Positions 13,980 to 21,826 of a DNA stretch of 34,120 nucleotides are shown in pieces (position 1 is the stretch's first letter; every line of letters begins with the position of its first letter). Under the pieces are notes generated by a model that did not search any database, was not told the origin of the DNA, and was given only the letters and a program-made list of their open reading frames with translations. A program made the position numbers and the translations under genes. The stretch comes from Candidatus Falkowbacteria bacterium RIFOXYC2_FULL_36_12 (GTDB taxonomy: Bacteria > Patescibacteriota > Patescibacteriia > UBA11705): NCBI GenBank assembly GCA_001778235.1, contig MFGJ01000006.1, positions 162,092 to 196,211 of the forward strand, read 5' to 3'.

Positions 13980-15274
13980 AAATTGTTGTTGTTGGCACAG
14001 GTTATGTTGGTTTGGTGACTGGAACATGTTTAGCTAGTTTAGGTAATGAAGTGACTTGTGTTGATATAGATTCTAATAAAATTGAGAATTTGAAAAATGG
14101 GATAATTCCAATTTACGAACCAGGATTAGAGGATTTGGTAAAAAGAAATTATGAAATCGGTAGATTGAAATATTCAACATCGTTAGCACAAGCATTGTTT
14201 GGAGCAGAAATTGTTTTTATTGCAGTTGGGACTCCACCAAAGGAAAATGGTGAGGCTGACTTGCAATATGTTGAAGCTGTTGCTCATGAGATTGGAAAAA
14301 ATCTTAATGATTATATTGTAGTTGTAAATAAAAGTACTGTACCGATTGGGACTGGTGATTTGGTAACACGAATTATAAAAAATTATTACGCAGGAGAATT
14401 TGATGTTGTTTCTAATCCTGAATTTCTGCGTGAAGGTTCAGCTATAAATGATTTTATGCAACCTGATAGAATAGTGATTGGCTGTGATAATAACATGAAA
14501 GCGGTTGAAATCATGAAAAATTTGTATTTGCCATTAAATTGTCCAATTTTAATTACTGATTTGAAAAGCGCTGAAATGATAAAATATGCTTCAAATGCAT
14601 TTCTGGCAATGAGTATTTCTTTTATAAATTCAGTGGCCAAGATTTGTGAGCAAGTTGGAGCTGATGTTGAAAAAGTTTCAGAAGGAATGAAACTTGATAA
14701 AAGAATTGGTAAGAATGCTTTCTTGTCTGCTGGTTGTGGCTATGGTGGGTCTTGTTTTCCTAAAGATGTTCAAGCTTTGGTGAATATTGGTCGACAAAAT
14801 AATGTACCATTTACTATTCTTGAAGAGGTAGAAAAAGTAAATTGTCAGATGAAAAATTTATTATTTGAAAAATTGTTAAATATTTATAATGATTTGTACC
14901 AAAAAAGAGTAGCTATTTGGGGGATTGCATTTAAACCAAATACAGATGATATTCGCTTTGCACCAGCATTAACAATTATTGAAAATTTACTTAATCATGG
15001 TGTTCAAATTAATATATATGATCCAGTTGCTCAAGAAAATGTCCGGAAAATGTATCCTGATTTAAATTATTTCAATGATCCTTACCAGGCTTTGCACCAA
15101 GTAGATTGTTTGTTGGTAATAACTGATTGGCATGATTTCAAGCAAGTTGATAAAAGTAAAATAAAAGAATTGATGAGAGGAAATTTAATTATTGACGGCA
15201 GGAATATTTACCAACCAGAGGAAATGTTCGGTTTGGGGTTTAATTATCATTCAATTGGAAGAAAAAAAATATGA
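13976..15274 (+). CDS. ugd: UDP-glucose 6-dehydrogenase
   Basis: 432 residues, normal family length. It oxidises UDP-glucose to UDP-glucuronate with two NAD+. [16 protein letters not shown] is the NAD-binding motif, [11 protein letters not shown] and [14 protein letters not shown] follow, and the catalytic cysteine lies in [12 protein letters not shown] (about residue 260). The C-terminal domain has [21 protein letters not shown] overlaps link it to the decarboxylase before and a GT2 after, so expression is probably coupled. With the decarboxylase it forms a two-step UDP-xylose route for the glycan made here. Confidence 0.95.
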   Translation: MKIVVVGTGYVGLVTGTCLASLGNEVTCVDIDSNKIENLKNGIIPIYEPGLEDLVKRNYEIGRLKYSTSLAQALFGAEIVFIAVGTPPKENGEADLQYVEAVAHEIGKNLNDYIVVVNKSTVPIGTGDLVTRIIKNYYAGEFDVVSNPEFLREGSAINDFMQPDRIVIGCDNNMKAVEIMKNLYLPLNCPILITDLKSAEMIKYASNAFLAMSISFINSVAKICEQVGADVEKVSEGMKLDKRIGKNAFLSAGCGYGGSCFPKDVQALVNIGRQNNVPFTILEEVEKVNCQMKNLLFEKLLNIYNDLYQKRVAIWGIAFKPNTDDIRFAPALTIIENLLNHGVQINIYDPVAQENVRKMYPDLNYFNDPYQALHQVDCLLVITDWHDFKQVDKSKIKELMRGNLIIDGRNIYQPEEMFGLGFNYHSIGRKKI

Positions 15275-16242
15275 TTAAATACAGTTTTATTATACCGGTA
15301 AAAGCAATCAACGATTATATTCAAGAATCTGTGCCTCAAATTTTGAAAATCAATAGAGATGATTTTGAAATAATTGTATATCCTGATGAAAAGACAGAGC
15401 AAACTTGGTCAAAGACCAGACAAATATCTTCTGGATTTGGAGGTCCGGCTATAAAGAGAAGCTTGGCTTCAAGAGATGCGCAGGGAGAAATTTTAATTTT
15501 TATTGATGATGATGCCTATCCAGCCGAGGATTTTTTGGAAAAATTAGATTTAAATTTCAATAATTCTGAAGTTGTGGCTGTTGGCGGACCAGCCATGACT
15601 CCGGCAAGTGATAATTTTGGGCAACGAGTCAGTGGCGCAGTATTTCTTAGTAAAGTTTCTGGTGGTAATCCAGATCGCTATATTCCGATTGGAAAAAAAA
15701 GATTGGTTGATGACTGGCCGAGTGTTAATTTATCAGTGAGAAAATTGATTTTTGATCAAGTTGGTGGTTTTAATTCAGAGTATTGGCCGGGCGAAGATAC
15801 CTTGTTTTGTTTGGAATTAATGAAAAAAACTGGGAAAAAAATTGTTTATGATCCAGAAGTTTTGGTCTGGCATCATCGAAGGGCTGGATTTAAAAAACAT
15901 TTAAAACAAATAGGGAATTATGGACTCCATCGTGGACATTTTGTACGAAAATTTCCAGAGACATCCAGAAAATTATTATATTTTATTCCAAGCCTATTTT
16001 TAATTGGAGTTGTCTTGGGATTTTTTGCTTCAATAATTATTTCGAATATTACACCATACTATATTATATTTTTGTGTCTGTATGTGTTGGTTATAATAAA
16101 AGCATTTTTTGATATTTCAAATTATGAATCTATCCAAGTTAGTTTATCAGCAATTCCATATATTGTAGCGACACATTTTGTTTATGGCTGGAGGTTTATA
16201 CTAGGTTTGTGTAAGAAGGAATTAAAGAGTAAATTGAGATAA
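15271..16242 (+). CDS. Membrane glycosyltransferase family 2
   Basis: 323 residues. The GT2 domain starts YSFIIPVKAINDYI, has an unusually acidic FIDDDAYPAEDF donor motif, and WPGEDTLFCLELMKKTGKK as the acceptor-side ED motif; it ends near residue 230 with WHHRRAGFKKH. Two or three hydrophobic helices follow (LYFIPSLFLIGVVLGFFASIII, YYIIFLCLYVLVIIKAFF, and a weaker C-terminal one). The architecture suggests an enzyme working at the membrane on lipid-linked acceptors. It overlaps ugd by 4 nt and is the last gene of the run before a repeat-filled 235-nt gap, so it probably closes the operon. Confidence 0.88.
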   Translation: MIKYSFIIPVKAINDYIQESVPQILKINRDDFEIIVYPDEKTEQTWSKTRQISSGFGGPAIKRSLASRDAQGEILIFIDDDAYPAEDFLEKLDLNFNNSEVVAVGGPAMTPASDNFGQRVSGAVFLSKVSGGNPDRYIPIGKKRLVDDWPSVNLSVRKLIFDQVGGFNSEYWPGEDTLFCLELMKKTGKKIVYDPEVLVWHHRRAGFKKHLKQIGNYGLHRGHFVRKFPETSRKLLYFIPSLFLIGVVLGFFASIIISNITPYYIIFLCLYVLVIIKAFFDISNYESIQVSLSAIPYIVATHFVYGWRFILGLCKKELKSKLR

Positions 16243-16314
16243 AGTCATGAATCCGATGCCTCTAGGATAAATGAATGGTTCGCAGAGTAACTAGAGATGT
16301 TGAAAATAGTATCA

Positions 16315-16430
16315 GGAGATCCTGAAACAAGTTCAGGATGACGAGTGTAGTGGTTAGGATGACGAGTGTAGTGGTTAGGATGACGAGTGTAGTGTGGTCC
16401 CGTCACTCTGAACTTGTTTCAGAGTCTCCT
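16315..16430 (+). repeat. Composite repeat: inverted palindromes flanking a 21-bp tandem array
   Basis: The left palindrome (16319-16339) is identical to copy 1 over 36 nt. The right palindrome (16405-16425) is an inverted, diverged copy with stem ACTCTGAA/TTCAGAGT. Between them lie 2.9 copies of a 21-bp unit, AGGATGACGAGTGTAGTGGTT (16335-16355 and 16356-16376 identical, third to 16397 altered at its end). The unit is an expansion of the palindrome's tail. No gene or promoter is seen in 16243-16477. Confidence 0.8.
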
Positions 16431-16477
16431 AAATTGATCCCATGGATGACAAGCGTGGGGGGAAGTAAATAAAATTT

Positions 16478-17950
16478 ATGTTAAAAATTGCAATATCATT
16501 TCCGCCGATTGAGTCTGACAAAGGTGTTCCATTGTTGACACAAAATCGGCAATTTCAATGGTTCAATGAACCAACATATATTTATCCTATGATTCCCGCA
16601 TCAGCTGCAACTTTGCTGAAAAGCAAAGGTTATGAGGTAATATGGGATGATGGGATTGCCGAAGAATTACATTATGAAAAATGGAAACAAAGAATCTTGG
16701 CTGAAAAGCCTGATTTGATTGTGATTGAGTCAAAAACACCTGTGATCAAAAGGCATTGGGAGATTGTGAACCAGATTAAAGTTGAAAGCTCTAAAATTGA
16801 AGATTGGGACTTGAAAATTGCTTTGATAGGTGATCATGTGAGTTCTTTTCCTGTTGAAAGTTTTGAAAATTCTCAAGTTGATTTTGTTTTGGCGGGTGGA
16901 GATTATGATTTCCTTTTGCTTAATGTTGTTAATTTTCTGGCAGGAAAGGAAGAATTAAAAGGTGGTGTTTATTATCGTGAAAATAATGAAATAAAAAATT
17001 CAGGTAAGTACAGTCTGCATGAAAATAGTTTGAGTGATTTACCACAGATTGATCGAGAGTTAACGAGGTGGGAGCTATATGCTTATAAAAACGGGAATTA
17101 TAAATATTTGCCAGGAAGTTACATGATGAGTGGTAGAGATTGTTGGTGGGGTAAGTGTACTTTTTGTAGCTGGACAACATTGTTTCCTGGTAAAAGTTTT
17201 CGGACAAGAACGGCCGAGCAAGCTTTGGATGAAGTTGGTAGCTTGATCAAGCTTGGGGTAAAAGAGATTATGGAGGATTCAGGAACTTTGCCAATTGGAA
17301 GTTGGCTTGAGAAATTTTGTAAAGGGATGATTAATCGAGGCTATAATAAAAAGGTAGTTATGAGTTGTAATATGAGAATTAATGGAATTAGAGATTTGGA
17401 AACATGGCAACTGATGAAAAAAGCTGGGTTTAGGTTTATTTTGTTTGGTCTTGAATCTGCAAATCAGGAAACTTTGGATAAATTGCAAAAGAATTTGAAA
17501 ATTGAGGAAATTGAACCTGGATTAAGACTTTGTAAACAGGCAGGACTGGAACCACATATTACAACTATGATTGGTTATCCATGGGAGACAAAAGATGATG
17601 CTCAAAATACAATAAATCTCGCGAAGAATTTATTCCGAAAAGGCTATGTTGATACTCTTCAGGCGACAATAGTTATTCCATATCCTGGTACGCCTCTATA
17701 CAAATATTGTTCAGACAATGATTTATTGAATTTTACTGATTATGATAGATTTGATCAGCGAGAGCAGGTAATGAAGTCAGAATTAACTACTGATGATGTA
17801 AAGGAGTTGACTAAGCAACTGTATAAAGCTTGGATGACACCGAAGTTTGTGATAAAAAAAATATTGTCAATAAGAAAAGTAGATGATTTGAAGTTTTTAG
17901 CCAGAGCAGGAAAAAAAGTTCTTGGTCATTTGATAGATTTTGGTAAGTGA
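16478..17950 (+). CDS. B12-binding-type radical SAM protein with CX4CX2C cluster motif
   Basis: 490 residues. An N-terminal cobalamin-binding-like Rossmann region (about 1-190; YIYPMIPASAATLLKSKGYEVIWDDG, EKPDLIVIES) precedes a radical SAM barrel. The [4Fe-4S] cysteines are at 222, 227 and 230 (DCWWGKCTFC), spaced CX4CX2C instead of the usual CX3CX2C. Downstream GLESANQETLDKLQK and IGYPWETKDDAQ match the SAM- and substrate-binding strands of this group. A C-terminal helical tail follows. Such enzymes perform radical methylations, ring rearrangements or C-C chemistry; the substrate is unknown. Three more such genes occur downstream. No SD; repeat DNA precedes it. Confidence 0.88.
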   Translation: MLKIAISFPPIESDKGVPLLTQNRQFQWFNEPTYIYPMIPASAATLLKSKGYEVIWDDGIAEELHYEKWKQRILAEKPDLIVIESKTPVIKRHWEIVNQIKVESSKIEDWDLKIALIGDHVSSFPVESFENSQVDFVLAGGDYDFLLLNVVNFLAGKEELKGGVYYRENNEIKNSGKYSLHENSLSDLPQIDRELTRWELYAYKNGNYKYLPGSYMMSGRDCWWGKCTFCSWTTLFPGKSFRTRTAEQALDEVGSLIKLGVKEIMEDSGTLPIGSWLEKFCKGMINRGYNKKVVMSCNMRINGIRDLETWQLMKKAGFRFILFGLESANQETLDKLQKNLKIEEIEPGLRLCKQAGLEPHITTMIGYPWETKDDAQNTINLAKNLFRKGYVDTLQATIVIPYPGTPLYKYCSDNDLLNFTDYDRFDQREQVMKSELTTDDVKELTKQLYKAWMTPKFVIKKILSIRKVDDLKFLARAGKKVLGHLIDFGK

Positions 17951-17960
17951 GAATTTGATT

Positions 17961-18006
17961 TTCCACGAATTGCGAATCTACTACAAATTCACGAATTTAC
18001 AAATTG
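17961..18006 (+). repeat. ACGAATT-rich dispersed repeat
   Basis: CCACGAATTGCGAATC followed by CACGAATTTACAAATTG. Related strings occur at 7633-7650 (agcgaatttgccac) and 7717-7732 (gcgaatccacgaattg). The two ACGAATT blocks are direct repeats. It lies in the 102-nt gap between two genes, about 47 nt before the next start. Confidence 0.45.
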
Positions 18007-18052
18007 ATTGTATTAATTATTGATTTGTGAAAGTAGATACAACACTAAAAAT

Positions 18053-18520
18053 ATGACGCTAAAACAACATTTAATAGTTTCAACTGTGGTTGGTTTGGGC
18101 TTTGGTTGGTTTTTTCATTCATGGTCTGCTGGGTTGTATTCTTGGCTCATTGGTTGGGCAATTGATCTTGATCACCTGATTGATTATTTTATTTATTTAA
18201 TCCATTTCGAAAAGAAGTTTTCAATCAAGATGTTTTTTTCAGGGAAATATTTTGATCAGATGGGAAAAATATTTGTCATCTATCATTCATGGGAATATAG
18301 CCTGATTTCAATAATTTTTTATTACGCAACTGATATACCTATTTCAATTATTTTTTCTGTAACATTTTCTTACATCCTCCATTTATATTTGGATGTAATT
18401 GCGTATAAATCAAAATTTCGAGCTTATTCATTGCTTTATCGCTTGTCAGTAAAGTTTGATAAAAATAAAATTTGCGCCAAACAATATGAAGCCACTTGTG
18501 TCAGTGATTATTACTACTAA
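18053..18520 (+). CDS. Small integral membrane protein, YdjM/DUF457-like metal-dependent hydrolase family
   Basis: 155 residues from ATG 18053; the track start at TTG 18020 adds an unlikely extension. Four or so hydrophobic segments carry spaced polar residues: WAIDLDHLIDY, IYHSWEYSLI and ILHLYLDVI. The DxDH, H-S and H-x3-D pattern matches the PF04307 (YdjM-like) family of putative membrane-bound metal hydrolases. The family substrate is unknown. The end overlaps the start of the GT2-GT4 fusion by 35 nt, so the two are likely co-translated, which suggests a role near lipid-linked sugars. Confidence 0.6.
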   Translation: MTLKQHLIVSTVVGLGFGWFFHSWSAGLYSWLIGWAIDLDHLIDYFIYLIHFEKKFSIKMFFSGKYFDQMGKIFVIYHSWEYSLISIIFYYATDIPISIIFSVTFSYILHLYLDVIAYKSKFRAYSLLYRLSVKFDKNKICAKQYEATCVSDYYY

Positions 18521-20588
18521 AAATGAGGAAAAAAACATTGAGAATTGTTTGATTTCAATCAGAAAACAAAATTATCCAACTAATAAACTGGAAATTATTG
18601 TAGTTGATAATAATTCTGAAGATAAAACAAAGGAAATCGCTAGTAAATATACTGATAAGGTTTTTGATAAAGGGCCTGAAAGATCTGCACAGAGAAATTT
18701 GGGAGTTGGAAAGGCTAATGGCGAATATTTTCTCTACCTGGATGCAGATATGATTTTAACTGAAAATGTTATTAATCAGTGTTCTCGAAAAGTTGCTGAT
18801 GATAAAAACATTGTTGGCTTGTACCTGCCTGAAATCGTTATGGGTGATAAATTTTTCAGCAAGGTTCGAAGATTTGAGAGAACTTTTTATAATGGGACTG
18901 TAGTTGACTGTGCCAGATTTATAAAAAAGTCGGCTTTTAATAAAGTCGGTGGATTTGACCTTGATTTAACCGGTCCAGAAGATTGGGATTTGGATAAAAA
19001 ATTAAAAAAAATCGGAAAAGTTGATATTATCAAAGCTCATATTGATCACAATGAATCTGAATTCAACTTAAAACAATATTTAAAAAAGAAAGCCTATTAT
19101 TCACAGAAATTTAATGCTTATATTAAGAAATGGGGTAAAAATGATCCTGATATTAGAAAACAGTTTAGTTTGTGGTATAGATATTTTGGGATATTTTGGG
19201 AAAATGAAAAATGGAAAAAATTATTCTTGCATCCGCTATTAACTGCTGGAATGTATTTCCTAAGAATTTTAGTTGGGGTTAAGTTCCTGACATCAAGGAA
19301 TAAGAAAGATGTTAATTTTAAATATGGTGAAGGGAAAGAAAATACACAAATAATAACTCCGCCAAAGGCGGATGCGCCTATGGCACAAAATATTACAAAT
19401 GAACCTGATAACTCGACGCGACAGGATAGAGTAAAAATCCTGGTAATAACACCATTTTTCAGGCCAAATATTGGTGGGGCTGAAACCTATGTTCATGAGC
19501 TTTGTGAAAGTTTGAGATCGGATAATTATGTGGTGAATGTTCTGACTTACCAGCCGATTAATTCTTCAAAATTAAAGGGACAAAAATTAGAAAAAACTGA
19601 AAATTTAACCATAAGACGATATCAATGGATTGGGTTTGATCTGTTTCACAAGTTTCAAAATAGTCCTGTGTTAGTTTTTCTTTATATAACCCCGTATTTA
19701 TTTGTCAGAAGTTTTTTCTGGATGCTGAAACATCATAAAGAAGTTGATCTGATTGATGCACAGGGATTTAATGCTGGAATAATTGCCAGAATTCTGAAGA
19801 AAATTTTTAGAAAGAAAGCTGTCGTCAGTGTGATGAGTTTGTACAGTTTTCAACCAGGATCAATGCTGGCAAAATATGTTAATTGGACACTGAAAGGAAT
19901 AGATTTGGTAATAGTGGAAAAAGGTAAGTCAAAAGAAGAACTGATCAGTATTGGAGTTGATGAAAATAAGTTTGTGACTTTTAATCAATGGATTGATGGT
20001 GGTCAGTTTATAATTGCGGATAAAAATTTAGTAAAAAAAGAACTTGGTTGGGAAAATCAGTTTGTGGTTTTGTTTGTGGGACGAGCTAACCCTGAAAAGG
20101 GCGCGGTAGAGCTTGTAAAAGCTGCAGATCTGGTTGATAAAAATATTCAGTTTTATTTTATTACTGATAATGGTCCTGTAACAGAAAGATTGAAAAAAGA
20201 AATTAATAAGGTACCAAATGCGCATTTTGTTGGACCAGTTGATTATGAAAAATTGCATAAATATTATCAAGGAGCAGATATTTTTTCTATTCCATCTCAA
20301 TATGAAGAGGGTGTGGCGAGAGTAATACCTGAAGCAATCTCCTGTGGAACACCAATTGTAGGCTCAAATATGGGTTCTATTCCTTATGTCCTTGATGAAT
20401 CTGTGGCAATACTGGTTGAGCCAACAGATGAAAATTTGGCTAGAAAAATTCAGATACTTTACTCCGACAGATTACTGTTGCAAAAGTTAACTGATAACTG
20501 TTCTCAATTTGCTGAAGATAATTTTACTGTTAGGAATATTGAGTTTATAAAGAATGGATATAAAAAGGTTTTATTGGGTGGTGATTGA
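18486..20588 (+). CDS. Bifunctional GT2-GT4 glycosyltransferase fusion
   Basis: 700 residues from ATG 18486 (MKPLVSVIITTKNEE), preferred to TTG 18456. Residues 1-280 are GT2: VIITTKNEEKNIENC, VVDNNSEDKT, LDADMILTE (DXD) and TGPEDWDLDKKLKK. Residues about 320-700 are GT4: ITPFFRPNIGGAETYVHEL, LFVGRANPEKGAVELV, FVGPVDYEKLHKYY, EGVARVIPEAISCGTPIVGSN. Fusion suggests two consecutive transfers on the same acceptor. The linker (about 275-318) is low in conservation signals and encodes a GC-rich palindrome read as PPKADAPMAQ. The upstream gene overlaps by 35 nt; a half-copy of the palindromic repeat follows the stop. Confidence 0.9.
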   Translation: MKPLVSVIITTKNEEKNIENCLISIRKQNYPTNKLEIIVVDNNSEDKTKEIASKYTDKVFDKGPERSAQRNLGVGKANGEYFLYLDADMILTENVINQCSRKVADDKNIVGLYLPEIVMGDKFFSKVRRFERTFYNGTVVDCARFIKKSAFNKVGGFDLDLTGPEDWDLDKKLKKIGKVDIIKAHIDHNESEFNLKQYLKKKAYYSQKFNAYIKKWGKNDPDIRKQFSLWYRYFGIFWENEKWKKLFLHPLLTAGMYFLRILVGVKFLTSRNKKDVNFKYGEGKENTQIITPPKADAPMAQNITNEPDNSTRQDRVKILVITPFFRPNIGGAETYVHELCESLRSDNYVVNVLTYQPINSSKLKGQKLEKTENLTIRRYQWIGFDLFHKFQNSPVLVFLYITPYLFVRSFFWMLKHHKEVDLIDAQGFNAGIIARILKKIFRKKAVVSVMSLYSFQPGSMLAKYVNWTLKGIDLVIVEKGKSKEELISIGVDENKFVTFNQWIDGGQFIIADKNLVKKELGWENQFVVLFVGRANPEKGAVELVKAADLVDKNIQFYFITDNGPVTERLKKEINKVPNAHFVGPVDYEKLHKYYQGADIFSIPSQYEEGVARVIPEAISCGTPIVGSNMGSIPYVLDESVAILVEPTDENLARKIQILYSDRLLLQKLTDNCSQFAEDNFTVRNIEFIKNGYKKVLLGGD
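19357..19385 (+). repeat. GC-rich palindrome inside the GT2-GT4 linker
   Basis: CCGCC-AAA-GGCGG is a perfect 5-bp hairpin, followed by GCC-TAT-GGC. It is much richer in GC than its surroundings and stays in frame between two catalytic domains. It resembles an in-frame palindromic element insertion of the kind known as RPE in Rickettsia, although it may be a different element. Confidence 0.5.
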
Positions 20589-20591
20589 TGT

Positions 20592-20623
20592 TTCCTAAAT
20601 TCACTTCAGGATGACAAGCGAGT
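20592..20623 (+). repeat. Degenerate copy of the palindromic repeat
   Basis: TTCAGGATGAC followed by aagcgagtgg matches the right half and tail of the CCTGAA...TTCAGGATGACGAGTG family; the left half (cctaaattcac) is decayed. It marks the boundary between the + strand fusion gene and the minus-strand islet. Confidence 0.5.
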
Positions 20624-20625
20624 GG

Positions 20626-20664
20626 AAAAATAAAAATCATCAGAGTGTTAGACTTGATGATTTT
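20626..20664 (-). terminator. Intrinsic terminator for the minus-strand pair (possibly bidirectional)
   Basis: AAAATCATCA (20633-20642) pairs with TGATGATTTT (20655-20664), 10 perfect pairs with a 12-nt loop. Read on the minus strand it is followed by a T-rich tract (tttttattttt), and the arm overlaps the stop codon of the 79-aa gene. It may also stop transcripts from the + strand. Confidence 0.7.
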
Positions 20665-20902
20665 AATTTGAGAAGAAAAATTGAATATTTTCTTCATACT
20701 TTGATAGAAGGTGAGAGGTTGCTTCTTCGGCTGAAACTACTTTTACAACATCGATGTAATCACACATTGTTAAGTAATAAATTTGTCCTCCAGAATACAT
20801 TCTTTTGCCATACAGAGGATATTCGCCACTTGAAGTAATAAATTTTACTACAAAGATTGAATCATCACGACAAATCAGAATATCGCCTACTTTAATGTCC
20901 AT
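20663..20902 (-). CDS. Small protein, 79 aa, unknown (beta-barrel-like)
   Basis: Minus-strand gene read from ATG at 20902. AGGAG lies 9 nt upstream, which selects MDIKVGDILICRDD over the longer track start at 21016. VGDILICRDDSIFVVKFITS and GGQIYYLTMCDYIDVVKVV alternate like a small SH3- or KOW-type barrel with an added helix (AEEATSHLLSKYEE). No family recognised. Its start lies inside the 3' end of the preceding gene (11-nt overlap), so the two form a coupled pair. Confidence 0.75.
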   Translation of the reverse strand: MDIKVGDILICRDDSIFVVKFITSSGEYPLYGKRMYSGGQIYYLTMCDYIDVVKVVSAEEATSHLLSKYEENIQFFFSN

Positions 20903-21254
20903 CGTTGTTTGCTCCTGCGGGAGGTTGGATTTTGTTTTCAGCGTCTTTGCCAATATCTGATTGCAATTCAATGAGTTCTTGATAATCTCGACTAAGTTGG
21001 CTAATCGTATATGCAAAAGAATGTCCTATTACAGAGAATTTTCCTGAAAAGATTGTATGAAAATTTCTTAGTCTATACAAAATGATAATATATCTTTCAA
21101 AAGGAATCTCAACTAAACCGAGTAACCGAAGACAAGTTTCAATTTTTGTCAGTTCACGGACTAAATGAGCATGATTGAAAGCTGTACCTGCAGAATTTAG
21201 ACAGATTTCCAGTTCTGACATAAGTAGAGCATATCCAGGTTGTTTTTCAGACAT
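20892..21254 (-). CDS. Small helical protein, 120 aa, unknown
   Basis: Minus-strand gene from ATG at 21254 (MSEKQPGYALLMSELE). AAAGGAG is 9 nt upstream; the track start at 21317 would precede the SD and extend into the promoter region, so it is rejected. The protein looks all-helical (SELEICLNSAGTAFNHAHLV, ELTKIETCLRLLGL, HSFAYTISQLSRDYQELIEL) with a disordered, polar tail. No family recognised, no membrane segment. It shares one promoter and terminator with the 79-aa gene, which it overlaps by 11 nt. Confidence 0.75.
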   Translation of the reverse strand: MSEKQPGYALLMSELEICLNSAGTAFNHAHLVRELTKIETCLRLLGLVEIPFERYIIILYRLRNFHTIFSGKFSVIGHSFAYTISQLSRDYQELIELQSDIGKDAENKIQPPAGANNDGH

Positions 21255-21307
21255 GGCTTTTATCTCCTTTGGCTTTGCCTTGGGGTGAAAGGAACAATGA
21301 AAGATAA

Positions 21308-21336
21308 ATAATAGCATTTTATTTCAAGCATGTCAA
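21308..21336 (-). promoter_or_regulatory. Sigma70-type promoter for the minus-strand pair
   Basis: On the minus strand: perfect TTGACA (21336-21331), a 17-nt spacer and TATTAT (21313-21308). The leader is about 47 nt. Confidence 0.75.
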
Positions 21337-21352
21337 TATTAGATATTAAAAC

Positions 21353-21384
21353 AAAAAAGCTATTGAGATTGGACAATAACTTTT
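21353..21384 (-). terminator. Intrinsic terminator of the 87-aa membrane protein gene
   Basis: On the minus strand AAAAGTTATTG pairs with CAATAGCTTTT (11 pairs, one G.U), 8-nt loop, and two further T residues follow. The 5' arm overlaps the stop codon. Confidence 0.7.
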
Positions 21385-21646
21385 ACTTTAATACGCTATT
21401 TTTTTCAGGGTCACTGAACCACTGATTTCTTCCCTTCGGATACAAAGCAACAATGATTGAGACAGCAATGGTCAGATAAACCGGAAGCCACAAATAAACG
21501 ACGATGAGATCTTCAGGTTTATCTGTGAAACAATTATGAAGCACAACAACGGTAACATAGATAAAGGTCAAAATTACAAAGAGCGTCAAAGCTCTAACAG
21601 CAAAAAATCCATATTTTCTGATGCGGGTTAGAACGGGAGCCTCCAT
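21383..21646 (-). CDS. Small membrane protein, 87 aa, unknown
   Basis: Minus-strand gene with GGAGG 9 nt before the ATG at 21646. Two hydrophobic helices (about residues 17-37, ALTLFVILTFIYVTVVVL, and 47-68, LIVVYLWLPVYLTIAVSIIV) flank a short loop with Cys and acidic residues. Termini are basic (N-terminal TRIRKYG) and polar. No family recognised. It has its own promoter and terminator, so it is a complete separate unit upstream of the 120/79-aa pair. Confidence 0.75.
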   Translation of the reverse strand: MEAPVLTRIRKYGFFAVRALTLFVILTFIYVTVVVLHNCFTDKPEDLIVVYLWLPVYLTIAVSIIVALYPKGRNQWFSDPEKNSVLK

Positions 21647-21691
21647 GGTCGTTTTCCTCCGTGGTTTCCAGATCGAAATGTAATAAGTTTT

Positions 21692-21720
21692 ATTCTATCA
21701 TATTCCACCAACTTTGTCAA
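21692..21720 (-). promoter_or_regulatory. Strong extended -10 promoter for the 87-aa gene
   Basis: On the minus strand: perfect TTGACA (21720-21715), a 17-nt spacer and TAGAAT (21697-21692) preceded by TGA, giving an extended -10. Confidence 0.75.
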
Positions 21721-21733
21721 TGGTTAGTGAAAA

Positions 21734-21764
21734 TTGGTTAAATTATTTGTATTTATGGTAAAAT
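21734..21764 (+). promoter_or_regulatory. Possible promoter for the deoxyribosyltransferase-like gene
   Basis: Extended -10 TGGTAAAAT (21756-21764) with a weak TTGGTT -35 at 21734 (19-nt spacing). The leader contains a small GACTA/TAGTC hairpin (21789-21813). Divergent from the minus-strand promoter 14 nt away. Confidence 0.35.
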
Positions 21765-21826
21765 ACTATTAATTATTAAGACGATCCAGACTAGGTGAAG
21801 TTTACTAATAGTCAGACAATGTCCGA

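Noticed and set aside
20611-20838. 75-aa + strand ORF
   Set aside because: Opposite to the well-supported minus-strand 79-aa gene and overlapping its terminator; no SD.
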